Shown here: one piece after another, positions 20,493 through 32,324 of the stretch | Numbering within the stretch: the first letter of the stretch is position 1 | Layout: each line of letters opens with the position of its first letter | Assembly: GCA_020740775.1 (NCBI GenBank) | Contig: JAHEWK010000034.1 | Span: 1-64,000 of the forward strand | DNA: 64,000 nucleotides | Direction of reading: 5' to 3' | From: Ilyonectria destructans | Lineage: Eukaryota > Ascomycota > Sordariomycetes > Hypocreales > Nectriaceae | Position numbers and translations under genes: made by a program | Notes under the pieces: generated by a model | Database searches by the model: none | Seen by the model: the letters and a program-made list of their open reading frames with translations, nothing else | What the model was told of the DNA's origin: nothing

Positions 20493-21623
20493 CTACGGCG
20501 CCTCGAAGCCTTGGCCAATGGTTTGAAGCATATATGCCTGTGCCATTTCCTCATACTCATCTACGGCAATCGAATTGACCCCTTCCATTGCAGGATTTCC
20601 ATTCGCTAGGTGCCATCCTCCGTTCTCGCCACACGGACCGTAAGTAGATCTCACCCCACAAAGCGGATATCTTAACAGATAACCTACCCGAGGGCTTCGG
20701 AAAATACCCATCCAAGGCGCTCGAGAATGCTAAGGTCACGGACCTTCCCAAGCATATCTCCTCTGCTATTTCAGCGCATGGCACAGGGTACGTCGCGGTT
20801 AACAAAGGCGGAACGTCCAAGGACTCATGCTATCACCCTTGCGCGAAAGCGTGTTCTTGGGAAGCTTAATCAAGAGCCCCGCCATGATTCCGGCTTTAGC
20901 ATGGCGGTTCTTAGGCGGGAAGCCGCGTCATTTACGGAAACATAGTGATGGGAGGGAAGAGGGGTTGACCCCAAATTTTGGTCTCATCACATACCAGCTA
21001 CGATTGGAGCTCCGAGTAATTAAGAACCCAGATACTTCGGTGCCAGGGGTGTTGGTGCCCGTGCCAAGTGTTGTTGGCGGATTTGAGAGGCTCAGATCAT
21101 ATAGGAGGCCCCCAGCAGTCGCCGCGCCCCGTTTGAACCTTTTGACCTTATCCATATACACCGGGGACGATACGTGGTGGAATGGAACCACGATCTGAAA
21201 TGAGACGGCGTCCGGCACCGTGATGATAATGGTTTCCATCTCCTGGGGAATGTGATGGCCGCCGACGATCCAACGGAAATTCCTGCGGACGCCCTCGCCC
21301 CCACCATCGTAGGTGACTTAGGTTCCCATAGAGGAACGCAGGTCTTTAATGAGCGGACGGTTGAATTCGTCAAAAGTCAAGCTGAAATGAGTATTGGACA
21401 CACCTTGGGCGCGCAGAACGACGTCACAGTTTGGGTTCGAACCAAAGACCAGACCTTTGTCCGTTCGTGGGACGTCACCGAATCTGACCACGAGGCATGG
21501 CAGGTAGTCAAGCGCCGAAGCACCTGGGTTCTCCGGTGGCTCAGTCGACTCTCGCTCGCGACGGTCGCGACGGCCGCGACGGCTGGGTTGAGTGCGGGAA
21601 GGCTGCTTAAGAAGTTGGTGCAT
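20493..21623 (-). pseudogene. FHA-domain protein (kinase-type) pseudogene with stop and lost kinase core
   Basis: From an ATG at 21623, a basic Arg-rich start is followed by an FHA domain: LVVRFGD, GLVFGSNPNCDVVL (phosphopeptide-binding GS and N) and VSNTHFSLTF. The frame is broken by TAA at 21320-21318, exactly inside the motif GT-stop-VTYDG, then reads on through RRNFRWIVGG and METIIITVPD to about 20930. In related fungal proteins a Ser/Thr kinase domain follows; here that part is scrambled, and only a tail resembling the C-terminus (NPAMEGVNSIAVDEYEEMAQ...) remains at 20493-20640. One nonsense codon plus loss of the catalytic core points to a dead gene. The kinase link comes from family knowledge, not from visible kinase motifs. 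Confidence 0.6.
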
Positions 21624-21701
21624 CGGATTTGAGTAGGTAGCCTTAAGGGCGGTTAAAAACAGCCTCCTGAACACAGCAAAGGTGGCTGAAAATACGGACA
21701 C

Positions 21702-22072
21702 TGCTTAAAATAGAAGGTGGTCGAAATTGACGACAGTCAGCTACAGTAACTCCTAATGGCAGGTCAATCTCAGGGCTCTGCCGTGTTGGAAGTGGAAAGT
21801 GCAAGGCAAAGCAGGTGAGCAGAGAGGTAATAACAGGCTGGCACGATTTGACTTTGTGTGCACGGCCGGTTGGCAGATCACGCTGGGTGGGTAGTTTACC
21901 CTGGCCATCCACAAGACGGGTTCAAGGAGGTTGTGCCAAAGAAGAGCCCTAGTTACTTATCGGCTTCCTCTAATCGGTATTGCCTCCCCAGCTATTCGAT
22001 AATGAGCATAGCGGGCGCCAGTAGCATGGCAGTTGCCAGTCGCAAACAGCATAACCGGAGTCGTCCGAAGAA
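21702..22072. other. Intergenic
   Basis: No coding signature was recognised between the FHA pseudogene and the Est1-type gene. Confidence 0.45.
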
Positions 22073-23250
22073 TCAAGCGTATCGCATCATAAATACGAAA
22101 CCGGCGGTCCGGAAGCTAAAGAAGGTGTCCCTCAGTTGGAAAGCCAGCCACAAGATCTGGGATGACCGATCCTCACACGTCTCAGCATCCTGGACACTCT
22201 CCCGGCGAACCCGTCTCTCCTCGAAGTTGTATTTCGAGTTCCTGAACCAGCCCGCGGAGAAGAGAGGGGAGTCGCGAAGCAGCGCTTCCTGCCTCTGCAC
22301 TTGGGCCTCTCGTGCCTCCTCGGCTTCCCTGTCCTTCCTCTCGTCTTCCCGTGGCGCATCCTCCGGGAATTTATCCCAGGGTGCGTTAGCCTCTCTAGCA
22401 AAGGTATGCCCCCGAAGCAGCCAATGTTCCGGCAGTGGGTTAGTGTACATCCGCTCTGCACCCGATGCCTTGGTGTCCCAGTCCCTCTTGTGTGCAGCGT
22501 CACTGGCTGTGGCCTCTTCCGCTGTGGCCGTACTCCCGGCACCCTCTGCCTTTTGATGCTCCTCTCGTGCGTGATCGTTCCTCTTGATGTGGTCACTGGT
22601 CCTGATTACGTACTTGCCCGGCTTCTCTTTCCGGTTGCGCGGCGAGCATAATGTAGGGAATTCCAGCTGGAACGCTCTCTCCCAGGCACCGCCGCCTTGA
22701 GTCTCGTCTTCGCGCACAAGCATGTTGAGGAAAGGCGCCAGAAGCTCCGCGTGGAATGCCCAACCGAACCATTTGAGCAGGTCGGGCCGAGTCTTCAGGG
22801 AGCGCATGAAGACTAAGATCACGTAGATGAATCCCCACACCCTCAAGTCGCGCGTATCTGCTTCCTCCAAGACGTAAGGGACCATGGTGTGGATCATCAT
22901 GATCGTTGCTTCATGGATGTCCCTCGCGTTAGCTATGCTGGCGGCATAATCGTCGCGGTGCGCGGGCTTTACACGGCCGGGGGCCCACGCCGCTATCATC
23001 GGGCTCCATCTTCCATCGGAAGAGGGAATCCCCAGCAGCACCTGGCAGAGCAAGAGGCCGAGCTCGGCGCTGCAACCGGTCAGTCAGAGGCGGGAGTAAC
23101 CTAACCCACAGGGCTAACACATACCTAGGACGAATTCTGGATGTCTGGGTTAGTTCAGCGGGCCCGGCCATCTTCTCCAGTGCCCCGTAGACGGCCTGAA
23201 GATGGTCCTCCTTGCCAGTCTTGTAGCGATGTGGGGGTATCCCTAGGTCT
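22073..23250 (-). CDS. Est1-type DNA/RNA-binding domain protein, 5' part not found
   Basis: Two exons are clear. The upstream one ends at about 23127 with IRPS at donor GTATGTG; the next begins at 23069 after GACCGGTTGCAG, reads AELGLLLCQVLLG and runs to 22073. The downstream exon has WFGWAFHAELLAPFLNMLVRE, NPLPEHWLLRGHTFA, FSAGWF and SQILWLAFQL, matching the C-terminal half of fungal proteins annotated as DNA/RNA-binding domain, Est1-type (related to telomerase-binding EST1 and SMG proteins). An Ala/Glu-rich, charged insert separates them. The N-terminal 14-3-3-like/TPR half is not visible upstream, where the frame closes near 23260, so the gene is either truncated or has further exons I could not place. 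Confidence 0.55.
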
Positions 23251-23391
23251 ACTCTTCAAAACTACCTTCATGGTACTAAATCATACTAGGAGGGAGCTAT
23301 ACACCTTTAGATAATATACCTACAAGTAGCCAGAGATCAATAACTGTCGGAGCAGCTCAGGGGTTGGGGCAAATACATGGGCGCAAGGCGA

Positions 23392-26300
23392 TCAGAGAGA
23401 AAAGGCACTCCCACTCCCCCTCCCACCACCACCATGTCCACCACCAAACCTTCCCATCCCTCCTCCCCCTTTCGAAGAAAGCCTCCCCTCTAACAACCTC
23501 ACAATATGCAAATGCCCCATCACCTGCGCCAACTGGACAGGAGTCGCCGCAAGAAGATAATTTGTGCCACCAACATCCGCCCCCCTTCCCATCAACAAAC
23601 CCGCCAGTTCCTCATGTCCAAACAGCGCCGCCATATGCAACGCCGTACACCCCGCCGTGTCTCCCACTTCATCAAACCCATCCACGGGGACGCCCATATC
23701 CAACAACCTGGCCACCACCCCCACCAGATTCCCCCTCGCAGCCATGACCAGCCCCCTTTTCTTCTGTCTGTCAGTCATCCTCCCACTCCCCCTCTCAAGC
23801 AACACCTCCGCAACTTTCTGATGCCTATTCATAGCTGCCAGAGAGAAAGCCGTGTCCCCCTCTCCAGTCTGCCTCCCAAAATCTGCCCCCCCAGTAGTCA
23901 CCAACAACCCCACCATATCCACCCCCCCCCTCGCAGCCGCAACATGCAGCGGCGTCTGCCCGTCCCCCTCATACGCAGCATCCACATCGGCCCCCCACCC
24001 CAGCAGCGTCCTCGCCGATTCCATCTTGCCATCCAAGGCCGCAATATGCAACGGCGTCTGACCCTTGGGTATCGTCGCCTTCGGGTTCGGGTCCGCCCCC
24101 TTCCTGAGGAGCAGTTCCAGCAACGAAAGCTTATCAGACCCAACCGCAATGTGCAGCGCGGTAGCCCCCCCGTTGGGGAAGGCGGAGTTGGGGTTCGCGC
24201 CCGAGTTCAAAAGGAGAGCGATAGAAGCCTCGTCGGACTTGAGCGTCGCGACGTGGAGGGGAGTCAATCCCTCCACGGCAGCGTCCACGGCGGCGTGGTG
24301 GGACAGTAGGAGGGCCATAGTCGGGGTGTGCCCTCCGTTAGTGGCCTTGTGGAGGGGGGTAAGGAGCTTAGAGTCCTGGGCGTGGACGGAGGCGCCCGAG
24401 TCCAAAAGGAGGGATGCCAGGGCGGAGTGGCCCGATTCGGCTGCGAGGTGGAGGGGCGTCGAGCCGGTGGAGTCGCGGGCTTCGAGGGGGGCTCCGGCGC
24501 TCAGGAGCACTTTTGCTGTGGCTTGAATCCCCTTTAGTGAAGCGTGATGGAGGAGGGTGGTCTTGTCGGAGTCCAAGGTGAGGGTCAGACCTGCCGGGTA
24601 GTGGGAGAGGAGGAGTTCCAAAATGGGGCCGTTATCGGAAGATACTGCTGCTCGGAGGGCGAGAGTGTCCACTTCCGCCCCGTGCTCGAGGAGCAGCTTG
24701 ACCACGTCCAGGTGCTGCTTGGACACGGCCAGCTGCAGGATTGTGTTGCCCGGTCCTAGGACTCTGGCGGTCATGTCGGCCTTGTGGTCGAGGAGGAGGC
24801 GCACGATCGTAGCGCTGCCACGCAAGGCGGCGAGTTGGAGGGGGGTTGAGCCTACGTCGTCGATCACCTCAGTGTCTGCTCCTGACTCCAAGAGGCGGCG
24901 GGTCTCCTGCTCGTTGGAGTGGTTGATGGCGCTGATTAGGGCTGGGTCGATTTTGTACCCGCCGGATAGGATATCTAGTCTGACCTTGTCGCGGGGTTCG
25001 TCGGGGGAGATGAACATGGCGCGGATGACAGTGCCTGGTGCGTCGAGCTCGTGCTTCATGTCTTCGAATCGAGGTAGCTCGGGATTAGGTTTTTTCCTGT
25101 TTCTGATTCTCGAAAACTCCTCGGCTTCTGGATCTGGATCGGAAGAGTCGTGCGTATAACTCAGTCCTTGCTCGGCCAACTGGTCAAATAGCGCTTGGAT
25201 GCTGGGATTGGGGGCTTCTGACAGTGCCTTCTGCTCCTGTTCAGCCTTCTTCTGATCCGCAGACAGAGCCCCGAGGTCGCGTTCCCAATTACGATTGTTG
25301 GTAGCGCGCATGGCTTCCAGAATCGACTTGTACACAGAGAGAAGTGATTGTACCCGCAAGGGTTGTAAAGACCACCCTCTTATTACCGGAACCGTAGACC
25401 AATCCCCAGTCTCGAGAACTTTCCGGTAGCGAAACATGGCCGCCTTCAAGGCATCGTGCTCTCCGTGTTGCCCCTGCTCCATCAAGACTGAAGATTGGTC
25501 CAGAATTTTCATCCGCTGTCGATCATAGAACTTCTGAAGTATTTTCGCATGTTCGAGGCGGAGAAGGTCGAGCGTCGATATGGAACATGCCTTTCCCGCC
25601 AGAATCTGACCAGTCTTGGGGCATAAGAGCTGGACTGACAACCTGTGACCCCCAGCAGATTCCGTCTGTTTGTAGGGTTTACTGAGACGAATGTCGAACC
25701 AGGGACAGAGGGAAAGTCGTAGCTTCTGTTCCAGAAGGAACATCCAGACTGCAGCACAGTTGAAGTAGCCTTGCTCGAGCAGTTCAGGTCTCAAGCGACT
25801 CAAGTGGTCCTCAATGATGCGGCAGACCTTTTCAGGGGAAGGCGAAGTGCCCGTCATGAAGGCTGCATAATTATCCATGGCACTGTCGATGTCCCTCTTG
25901 ATCAAGGTGAGCTGGTTTTGCAAAGACACGCCATGCTCACGTAGGACCATCTCGGCGAATGTAGCTGCACACCATTCCTCAAACATCCTATCGGCAATTA
26001 TCGCCGTATATTCCTCGAGCCTCGTGGACGAGCTTGTAACTCGCCCTGACATGAAGGCTGCAACTGGTGGTTCCAAGAGGTACAAAGCTACTGGTGTTTC
26101 GGGAAATGGCCGCGTGGCGAGCTTCTCGTACACTTTTTCCTGGTGAACTGTGTCAGCATTTCTATTCCATAAGCGTATACCTAGCTTACCCAGCCTCGGT
26201 GGTGGTTTGCCGGAAAGTACATACCGGCGCGCCTGGTGCACCATAGCCGTTGGATACGTCCCATCGATAGTCGGAATGCTCGAGAAGCGTGCAGACGTAC

Positions 26301-27799
26301 AACTCCATATAATCATCCTCCGGGGCAGTCCAGTAGACAAAAGGATCATTGTCGGGGTTGCAGATGCCCAAGGATGTCGTTATCATACAGTCGTTGACGT
26401 AGAGATAAACGCCTGAGGGCGACGCCAGTCTCCACGGTTCTATTCTCGTGCGACCTAATAAACCATCTACTAGTAAAATCCAGTGAGCGGCCAACCCCAT
26501 CCCAACAACAGCAGAGTAATACTCACCCTTTCCCATTTCGTATAACTCCTGGACGAGCCATTCCGCATGGGCGCGGTGGTGAGCCGCCCTTCGAATCATT
26601 TCTCGAAACCGTCTTTCGCGACCGTCCAATTGAGGAACACCCTCTCGTGGTATTCGGACAGACCATTTACAAGCGCATGTCCACAAATTATTCATTTTTT
26701 GAAACGCAATGAGAGGCTTGTCTTGATGCCATATGTTCCGGACGTATTGATGCGATGTCATAGATTTTCCGTCTCCTGGAGAGTAAAAAAAAAGATTAGC
26801 GAAATTGACTTTTAACCTGTGAGTATCATCATCACCTTGATTGTCTACCAAGCAGTCCACAAAATTGTAGAGAGCTTCACACAGAAAGTCTTTGGCTGCA
26901 TCCATGTACACTTGAGCCATCTTTGCTCTTTGAACGTCTTCATAAACCCAGAGCTGCTTGTTGTAGAACTCGATGTCATCTGAATAATCAAATAGAAGCA
27001 TTGCCGTCAGCTTCAATGTAATAGACTCCCGCTCAAGACTCGAGGAGAAGAGGACAAAAGTAAAATACCTTTGGAGAGACCATCCCCCGATAAAGTCCAC
27101 CGGCGGAAATTATCAGCAGTAGTCTCTGAGATGAGCTTTCCAGCGTGTGACTTTGCGAGACTTGCCCGCTTCCGGAGGGTTTGGACTACTTGTTGAAGAA
27201 CGCGACGATTATCCGCTGTTGATTTAAGATTCAATGCCTGCGTGTCGGGACCATCGCGCTCCAGGTTCGTTGCGCACTGTTCGTAAAGCTGGGCAGAGCG
27301 CGCCCACGCCCACGCAGCACGCTGTTTAATTTCGGGGGCACGTAGAGCCTCTCGTGGCTTAGCTCGGTCTGAATTCGTCTGTCAAATAGAAATCATTTCA
27401 GTCAGCGAGGCAGCATTTTCAAAACTAGATTCAGAGTCAGGTATGAGTAGTACTTGACTTGGTTTAGCTTCATCCTCTCCGGAGCCTGGTATTTCCCAAG
27501 CGTCAGCTTCGTAAAGGTGAAATCCAACAAGTCACCCATGACCCACCATCTCGGTATCGAGCGACCTGAATAGCTCCAGGAATGTCGGGGAAACCAGGAT
27601 TTTTGTTGACGAGAGACCTTTCTGGGAGATCAACAATGGTAGAAACTGTCCCAGATGAGCCTGTATTCTCTCATTTGCAATTGACGAGTTATTTCTCACT
27701 TTGCTGAAGAGTCTCCAGGTTTATGAGGTCTCCTCTGGACTCGAGGCTCGTATCGCTGTCGCCAGAATGGACAATGGTTTCCTGAAATGGCGGATCCAT
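23392..27799 (-). CDS. Large ankyrin-repeat protein, seven exons
   Basis: Exons 27799-27700, 27660-27547, 27485-27454, 27378-27081, 26979-26836, 26775-26225 and 26139-23392 join in frame to 1,328 aa from MDPPFQETIV. The first intron is only 39 bp and the exon 3 donor has an alternative, so the first 90 residues are less sure. Residues ~110-820 are an unrecognised helical region conserved in style with fungal ankyrin proteins; no NACHT or NB-ARC P-loop is visible. About 13-14 ankyrin repeats (TPLHLAA..GH...LLL..GA) fill residues ~840-1300, followed by a Gly-rich C-terminus (GGGGMGRFGGGHGGGG). Ankyrin arrays bind proteins; partner and location are unknown. It could be a sensor-type protein, but the sequence does not show this. 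Confidence 0.78.
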
Positions 27800-28527
27800 A
27801 ATGATAACCTATTTCGCCCTTTGTTCTTGACGCGGCATTTAATTCAAGACCCTTGCCAAGGCTCGATGATGGAGCACAGAAGAAGTGTATGCTAGTGATA
27901 AGTGCTAGCGTGCACAGAACGACCCAACAGGAGGGCACTGAACAGAATTGGAAGAGGAGAAGTGTGTATTGTTATTCGCGCAGAAGTTGGGCTAATTATT
28001 GGTGTCAGACGGGCTGGGCAGCCAAGGCTAGCCCGATGACTAAGAAAGAGGGGTCAAGCGGTCGGGCCAAAATGGCCTCACACAGACATCAACATCATCA
28101 ACACAAGCAAGAAGCAATAGATGCGTGGATAGCCGCAATAGAGCTCATTTCATCGTCAAAAGCTATGTTCTATCAATATCGCTATTTTCTACACTTTCTA
28201 TATCAAATACCAACTCGGACCGACGATTAATCCGTCACCCAAGAGTCCGACAGTCCGAATGACCACGTGACACCCCCGCACTAGGTAGCCGAAATGCGGT
28301 ATTTTTAGGCAGCCGTTGAAACAAAAGTGCATTTTCAATCCAAGACGCTAACTAAATAGCACACCGAACACATGCATGCTCGCCAAGATCAACCTCCGAT
28401 AGCTCCCAGCTCCCTTCCGAAATTCATCTACGACTACCTAGCAGCTTAAACGCCGACATCTTCTTGGCCGAGGCTAGCACAGCAATTGTGAGTCAGGTCG
28501 TGACGATACGGGTACGGCAATCAGAAC
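27800..28527. other. Divergent intergenic region
   Basis: It separates the ankyrin gene (-) from the DUF6594 gene (+), so it holds both promoters. No other feature was recognised. Confidence 0.5.
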
Positions 28528-29815
28528 ATGGAACCAACAAGGCAGAGTAAGTAGCCCAACTGATCGACCCGAGTTGCCATTATATTAGTAATCACCTGAT
28601 TTCATCCTAGTACACGACATTCTTGGTTTGCGTAGCTCACAGACGACGAGCCCTCTCGACACGAGGCCGTATCCCGGGGCGGTCAAAATAGGGAGATATC
28701 GAGGTAATGAATGGCATACTTTTCTCTCTGAGAACTTAAAAAATGAAATTTACATTGCCGTCCAGATCAAGAACGGGGGGGGAACGCCGATGGTTACGAA
28801 CTGCGCGAAGTCAGAGTAGACGACGACACCAACCCTCCCTGCGGCCATCGGATGGTGGCCGAGTTCATAGCTTCCGATGCATCTCTTCTCGTTTATCGCC
28901 GGTTCGGGGTATTAACTGCTCGAAGGCTCGCGATGATGCAACTTGAACTGTCTCGTCTCGAGAGGCAGTGGGAGCTTTTGGAAAAGAACAGCAAATCCAG
29001 CCAAGACGGTGATTCTGAGGAAGTGTACGAGCACAAGAGCCAGTTAGAGAGGCTTCTCCCTGAGATTGATGAGAAGTTGGAAAAATACCGTGCGAAGTCT
29101 TCGATTGTCTTTACCTATTTGGCAAGACAAGAAATGGGCGAGCTAATCACACAGAACAGAAAAGGCAATGCTGCTCCAGTCGAGATTATGTGCCCTGGAA
29201 GACGCCAATCCCGAAGTCGTAACGTCCCTTCGGAACTGGTACCAAGGGGAGCAGCACATCGACCATGAGGAATACGAGTATTTGGAGCACTCGGACGACT
29301 TGGCGGCTCTTGCTAGTCGAGAGGGTGGCAAGGACTTTTTGCAGAAGATTCTCGAGAAGAACTTTGCAACGTGGTATCCCATTCGTCTGAAGCCTAAGAA
29401 GGTATCTAATCTCCTCCTACGAAGAAAACCGTTGTTTATCGTTCGGCTGATCACCTCTTTTGTATCAGATATACAAATCCGATAAAATCACGGCCTACTC
29501 CGAGGACGCAGCCGCCAAGTTATCTCGAGTCATCCTGACCGTCAGCATGTTGTGTCTTATGGTGGCTGCTATTCTGTTGCTGGGCTTCATCAACGACTAT
29601 TATACAAGACTGGCATTTGCGACGGGAATGCTCATCGTCATTGCAGCCGCCATGTCGCTGACTTCGGCAAAGACTGCAGATATCATCATTGCAACTGCTG
29701 GGTATGTGCAGTGCTACTTTCTCTCCTTGGCTCCGCTCTTCTTGCAAAATGCTCATACATTTCATGCCCTAGGTATGCATCCGTCATGGGTGCCTTTCTG
29801 CAGAAGAGCTCCTAG
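28528..29815 (+). CDS. DUF6594-family membrane protein, six exons
   Basis: Exons 28528-28546, 28611-28703, 28766-29089, 29160-29401, 29469-29701 and 29773-29815 join in frame to 317 aa; introns are 62-71 bp with standard ends. The N-terminal cytosolic-type part has MVAEFIASDASLLVYRRFG, followed by a charged coiled-coil-like stretch (LSRLERQWELLEKN) and LLQSRLCALED. The C-terminus has three hydrophobic segments: VILTVSMLCLMVAAILLLGF, LAFATGMLIVIAAAMSL and IIIATAGYASVMGAFL. This layout (helical N-terminus, three membrane spans at the end, small C-terminal tail) is the fungal DUF6594 family. Its function is unknown. The first exon codes only six residues. Confidence 0.85.
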
Positions 29816-32058
29816 AGACACACCGTCAACAGGAGGTAGTCTTTGAATGAGAGGTACATGACTCGGTATGCTGGAAGCGGTTCGCAGATGCTGCTGGGAC
29901 ATGTTGTAAGCCAGGCCTCAGTCCGGGACCCGATGCTAATTTACTTGGCATTTTTTTCTACCTACCTATTTTGTTTTTATAGAAGCCTAAAAATAGAGGT
30001 GTCCAGAGTAGAATATGTACCCCAAAAGGATGCACAAATAGGGCGGGTAGTTGTGAATTTGGATCCCAAGGTCACATTTCTTTATCTTTGAGACAAAACG
30101 AAGACCTTGTCATGTGAAGAGTGGCACTTCTCGGACCCTGCTGATGGCCGCAGTATTGGCTCCCGATTTCATGTGCACGTCTTTCCAATGTCTATAAATA
30201 TCTCGCTACCACTCAGTTGAGCTCCAGGGAGATAAAATGAGGGACAACGCCTGTAAATGTCCATGAGTCTAGCCGTCACAAACCGAGGCAAAATGGAATG
30301 TAAGCACACTGAGTGGCTTAGTGTTATAAATGAAGACACATCATCATCAATAGTTCGACAGACCGGGCGACTCCGATCCCTAGTCAATTCCTTGTCTTCA
30401 CCTTATTTCCAGCATCCAACGCTACTTCTTCTCTTTGAATCCCAAAGCAGAAGAATTCTCACTGCCAATGAGCCATGCACCTCAGCTCGTCCGGGCAGTA
30501 TTCACCTTTCTTTGGACTCGAATACTGTCCCTGGAGACAACCCGGTTCTAGTTGCAAGTGCATTTCCACTGCGTTCAAGACGACGAACAGCGTTACAGCG
30601 AAAGAACAAGTGCTGTTCGATTGTCAATCAGCACCTTCTCCCTAAGCCTGCAGCTAGTTCAGAGAGTCTCCTATATGTAGCTTTTCCGCCTTCTTCCATC
30701 GCCCCCCTTGCTCGTAGTACGTCAACGCCAGGTTATTCATGCTGGTCAGCGTACTGGGATGCTCCTCTCCCAGCACCATCTTCCTCATCTTTTTTCACCT
30801 TCCCCTCAAAAAATTCTTTCTTGGCGCAGACTGTTAGTGTTGTGGTAGACAGGGGGCCCCTGTCGCATACCTAACACCTACAAAACCGGCCAAACGACTA
30901 CCGAGGCTCTAACAGGCGGTCAGACCGACCTCTAGCCTCACGACCACGACCTCAACCACTTGACAATACCGCAATGCGCACCAACGGGGTCCTCTCTGGA
31001 GGGCCTGGGAAGGCGTTGGCAGCCGTACGCGAACCTCGACAAGCCGTACCCGTATCGCTGTAGAGCCTGGCGACCCTACGGGTTCGTACGACGCGCCGAC
31101 CGCGAACCTACGAACGAACGATCTTTCGAACGAACGATCTTCGACGGCGACCTAGCTCTTGGCCTGCGCCAAGCTAGAACCCCCAATTAAGAGTCTTAAG
31201 AGTGCTCCGAAGTCAATGACGGGAAACCTTAAGACGAATTGCAACACCGCGGGACTAGGGACCTGGGATTAAGAAGGGGTATCTGGATGTGAATACAGGC
31301 TAGGGAGTATGGATCCCTCGAACGAAGGAGGGTGATGTACAAGACACTTTGCCACTTGTACCTATTGGTTTTTTCTCCCGGCTTGCCGGGTTTTCCAATA
31401 GGGAGGCTCGATGTGCAAGATATCTAGTGTTTAAAGGCAATTAGTAGATTGCAGCACAGTTAGGTGGGAGGAATGTAGGCTGCTGCAGAACCAGCCTCTC
31501 TGAAAGCACAGCTGCCCTGTACCTACTAATAGTTGGAATAGCTAGATAGTCTCTTGCACGCCACATGCCCCTAGGGAGGCTGGAGCGCCTCGCGCTCCCT
31601 TTGGCGTTAATCATAACTCACTCACTCACTCACTCAATCTTCCTCATCTTTCACCTTCCCCTTGATTTATTTTTTCTTAGCACCTAGTATTAGTGCCCAC
31701 GCGTAATTTACTGCAATTTCCCTAACAGAGGCTTCCGAGAGACCCGGCCGACCTCCTGACAGCCCGGGCCCGCTATGGCCGCCGCGCTGGCCCCTCCGCC
31801 AGCCGCTGCGCCGGCCGTCCTGCCGGGCACCTTACATAGGAACAATCTAGCATATCAGATGATACTAGACAGCAGCCCGCAGACCTTTTCTGAAGAACCA
31901 ACGTTCTCTTTGCCTGTAAAGTGAAAACGTATAGCGCAGCCCGAATACCCCAAGCAGCTGGCTCTAGCTGCCCCGGGTAGGTCCTAGCAGAAGGAAAAGG
32001 GGCCCCTAGAACAGGGGCCCCTGGACCTTCTTATCTCTGAACTTGGCATCTTTATTAA
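29816..32058. other. Gene-poor stretch with diverged repeat remnants
   Basis: There is no convincing gene in 2.2 kb. Two segments, about 30778-30835 and 31636-31700, resemble each other (TCTTCCTCATCTTT..CACCTTCCCCT), which suggests remnants of one repeat family. A run of ACTC tetranucleotides lies at about 31615-31636. Confidence 0.45.
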
Positions 32059-32324
32059 AGGATGGATGGATGGATTTTATTTCGCCCGGGGGGACACACC
32101 CCAGAGGGCCTTTGCGCTAAGCTATTTTCGTTTCGTACGGTTCTTCCATAATCACCCGAAGCCCCACAATTTCACTTTACTGACTGTTCCAATCTGATGT
32201 ATATGCAGTGACAGGCCTGCTTGAAGGCCAATTTCTCCAAGTGTTCAGCATCCTATCCTCAGCAGCTGAAGCACGGTCTGCCAAAATGAGACTGTATGAT
32301 GTTAGTAGGATTCAATCTGAATAG

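Noticed and set aside
23364..24537. Pro/His-rich plus-strand ORFs over the ankyrin gene
   Set aside because: They are complements of the ankyrin-repeat codons.
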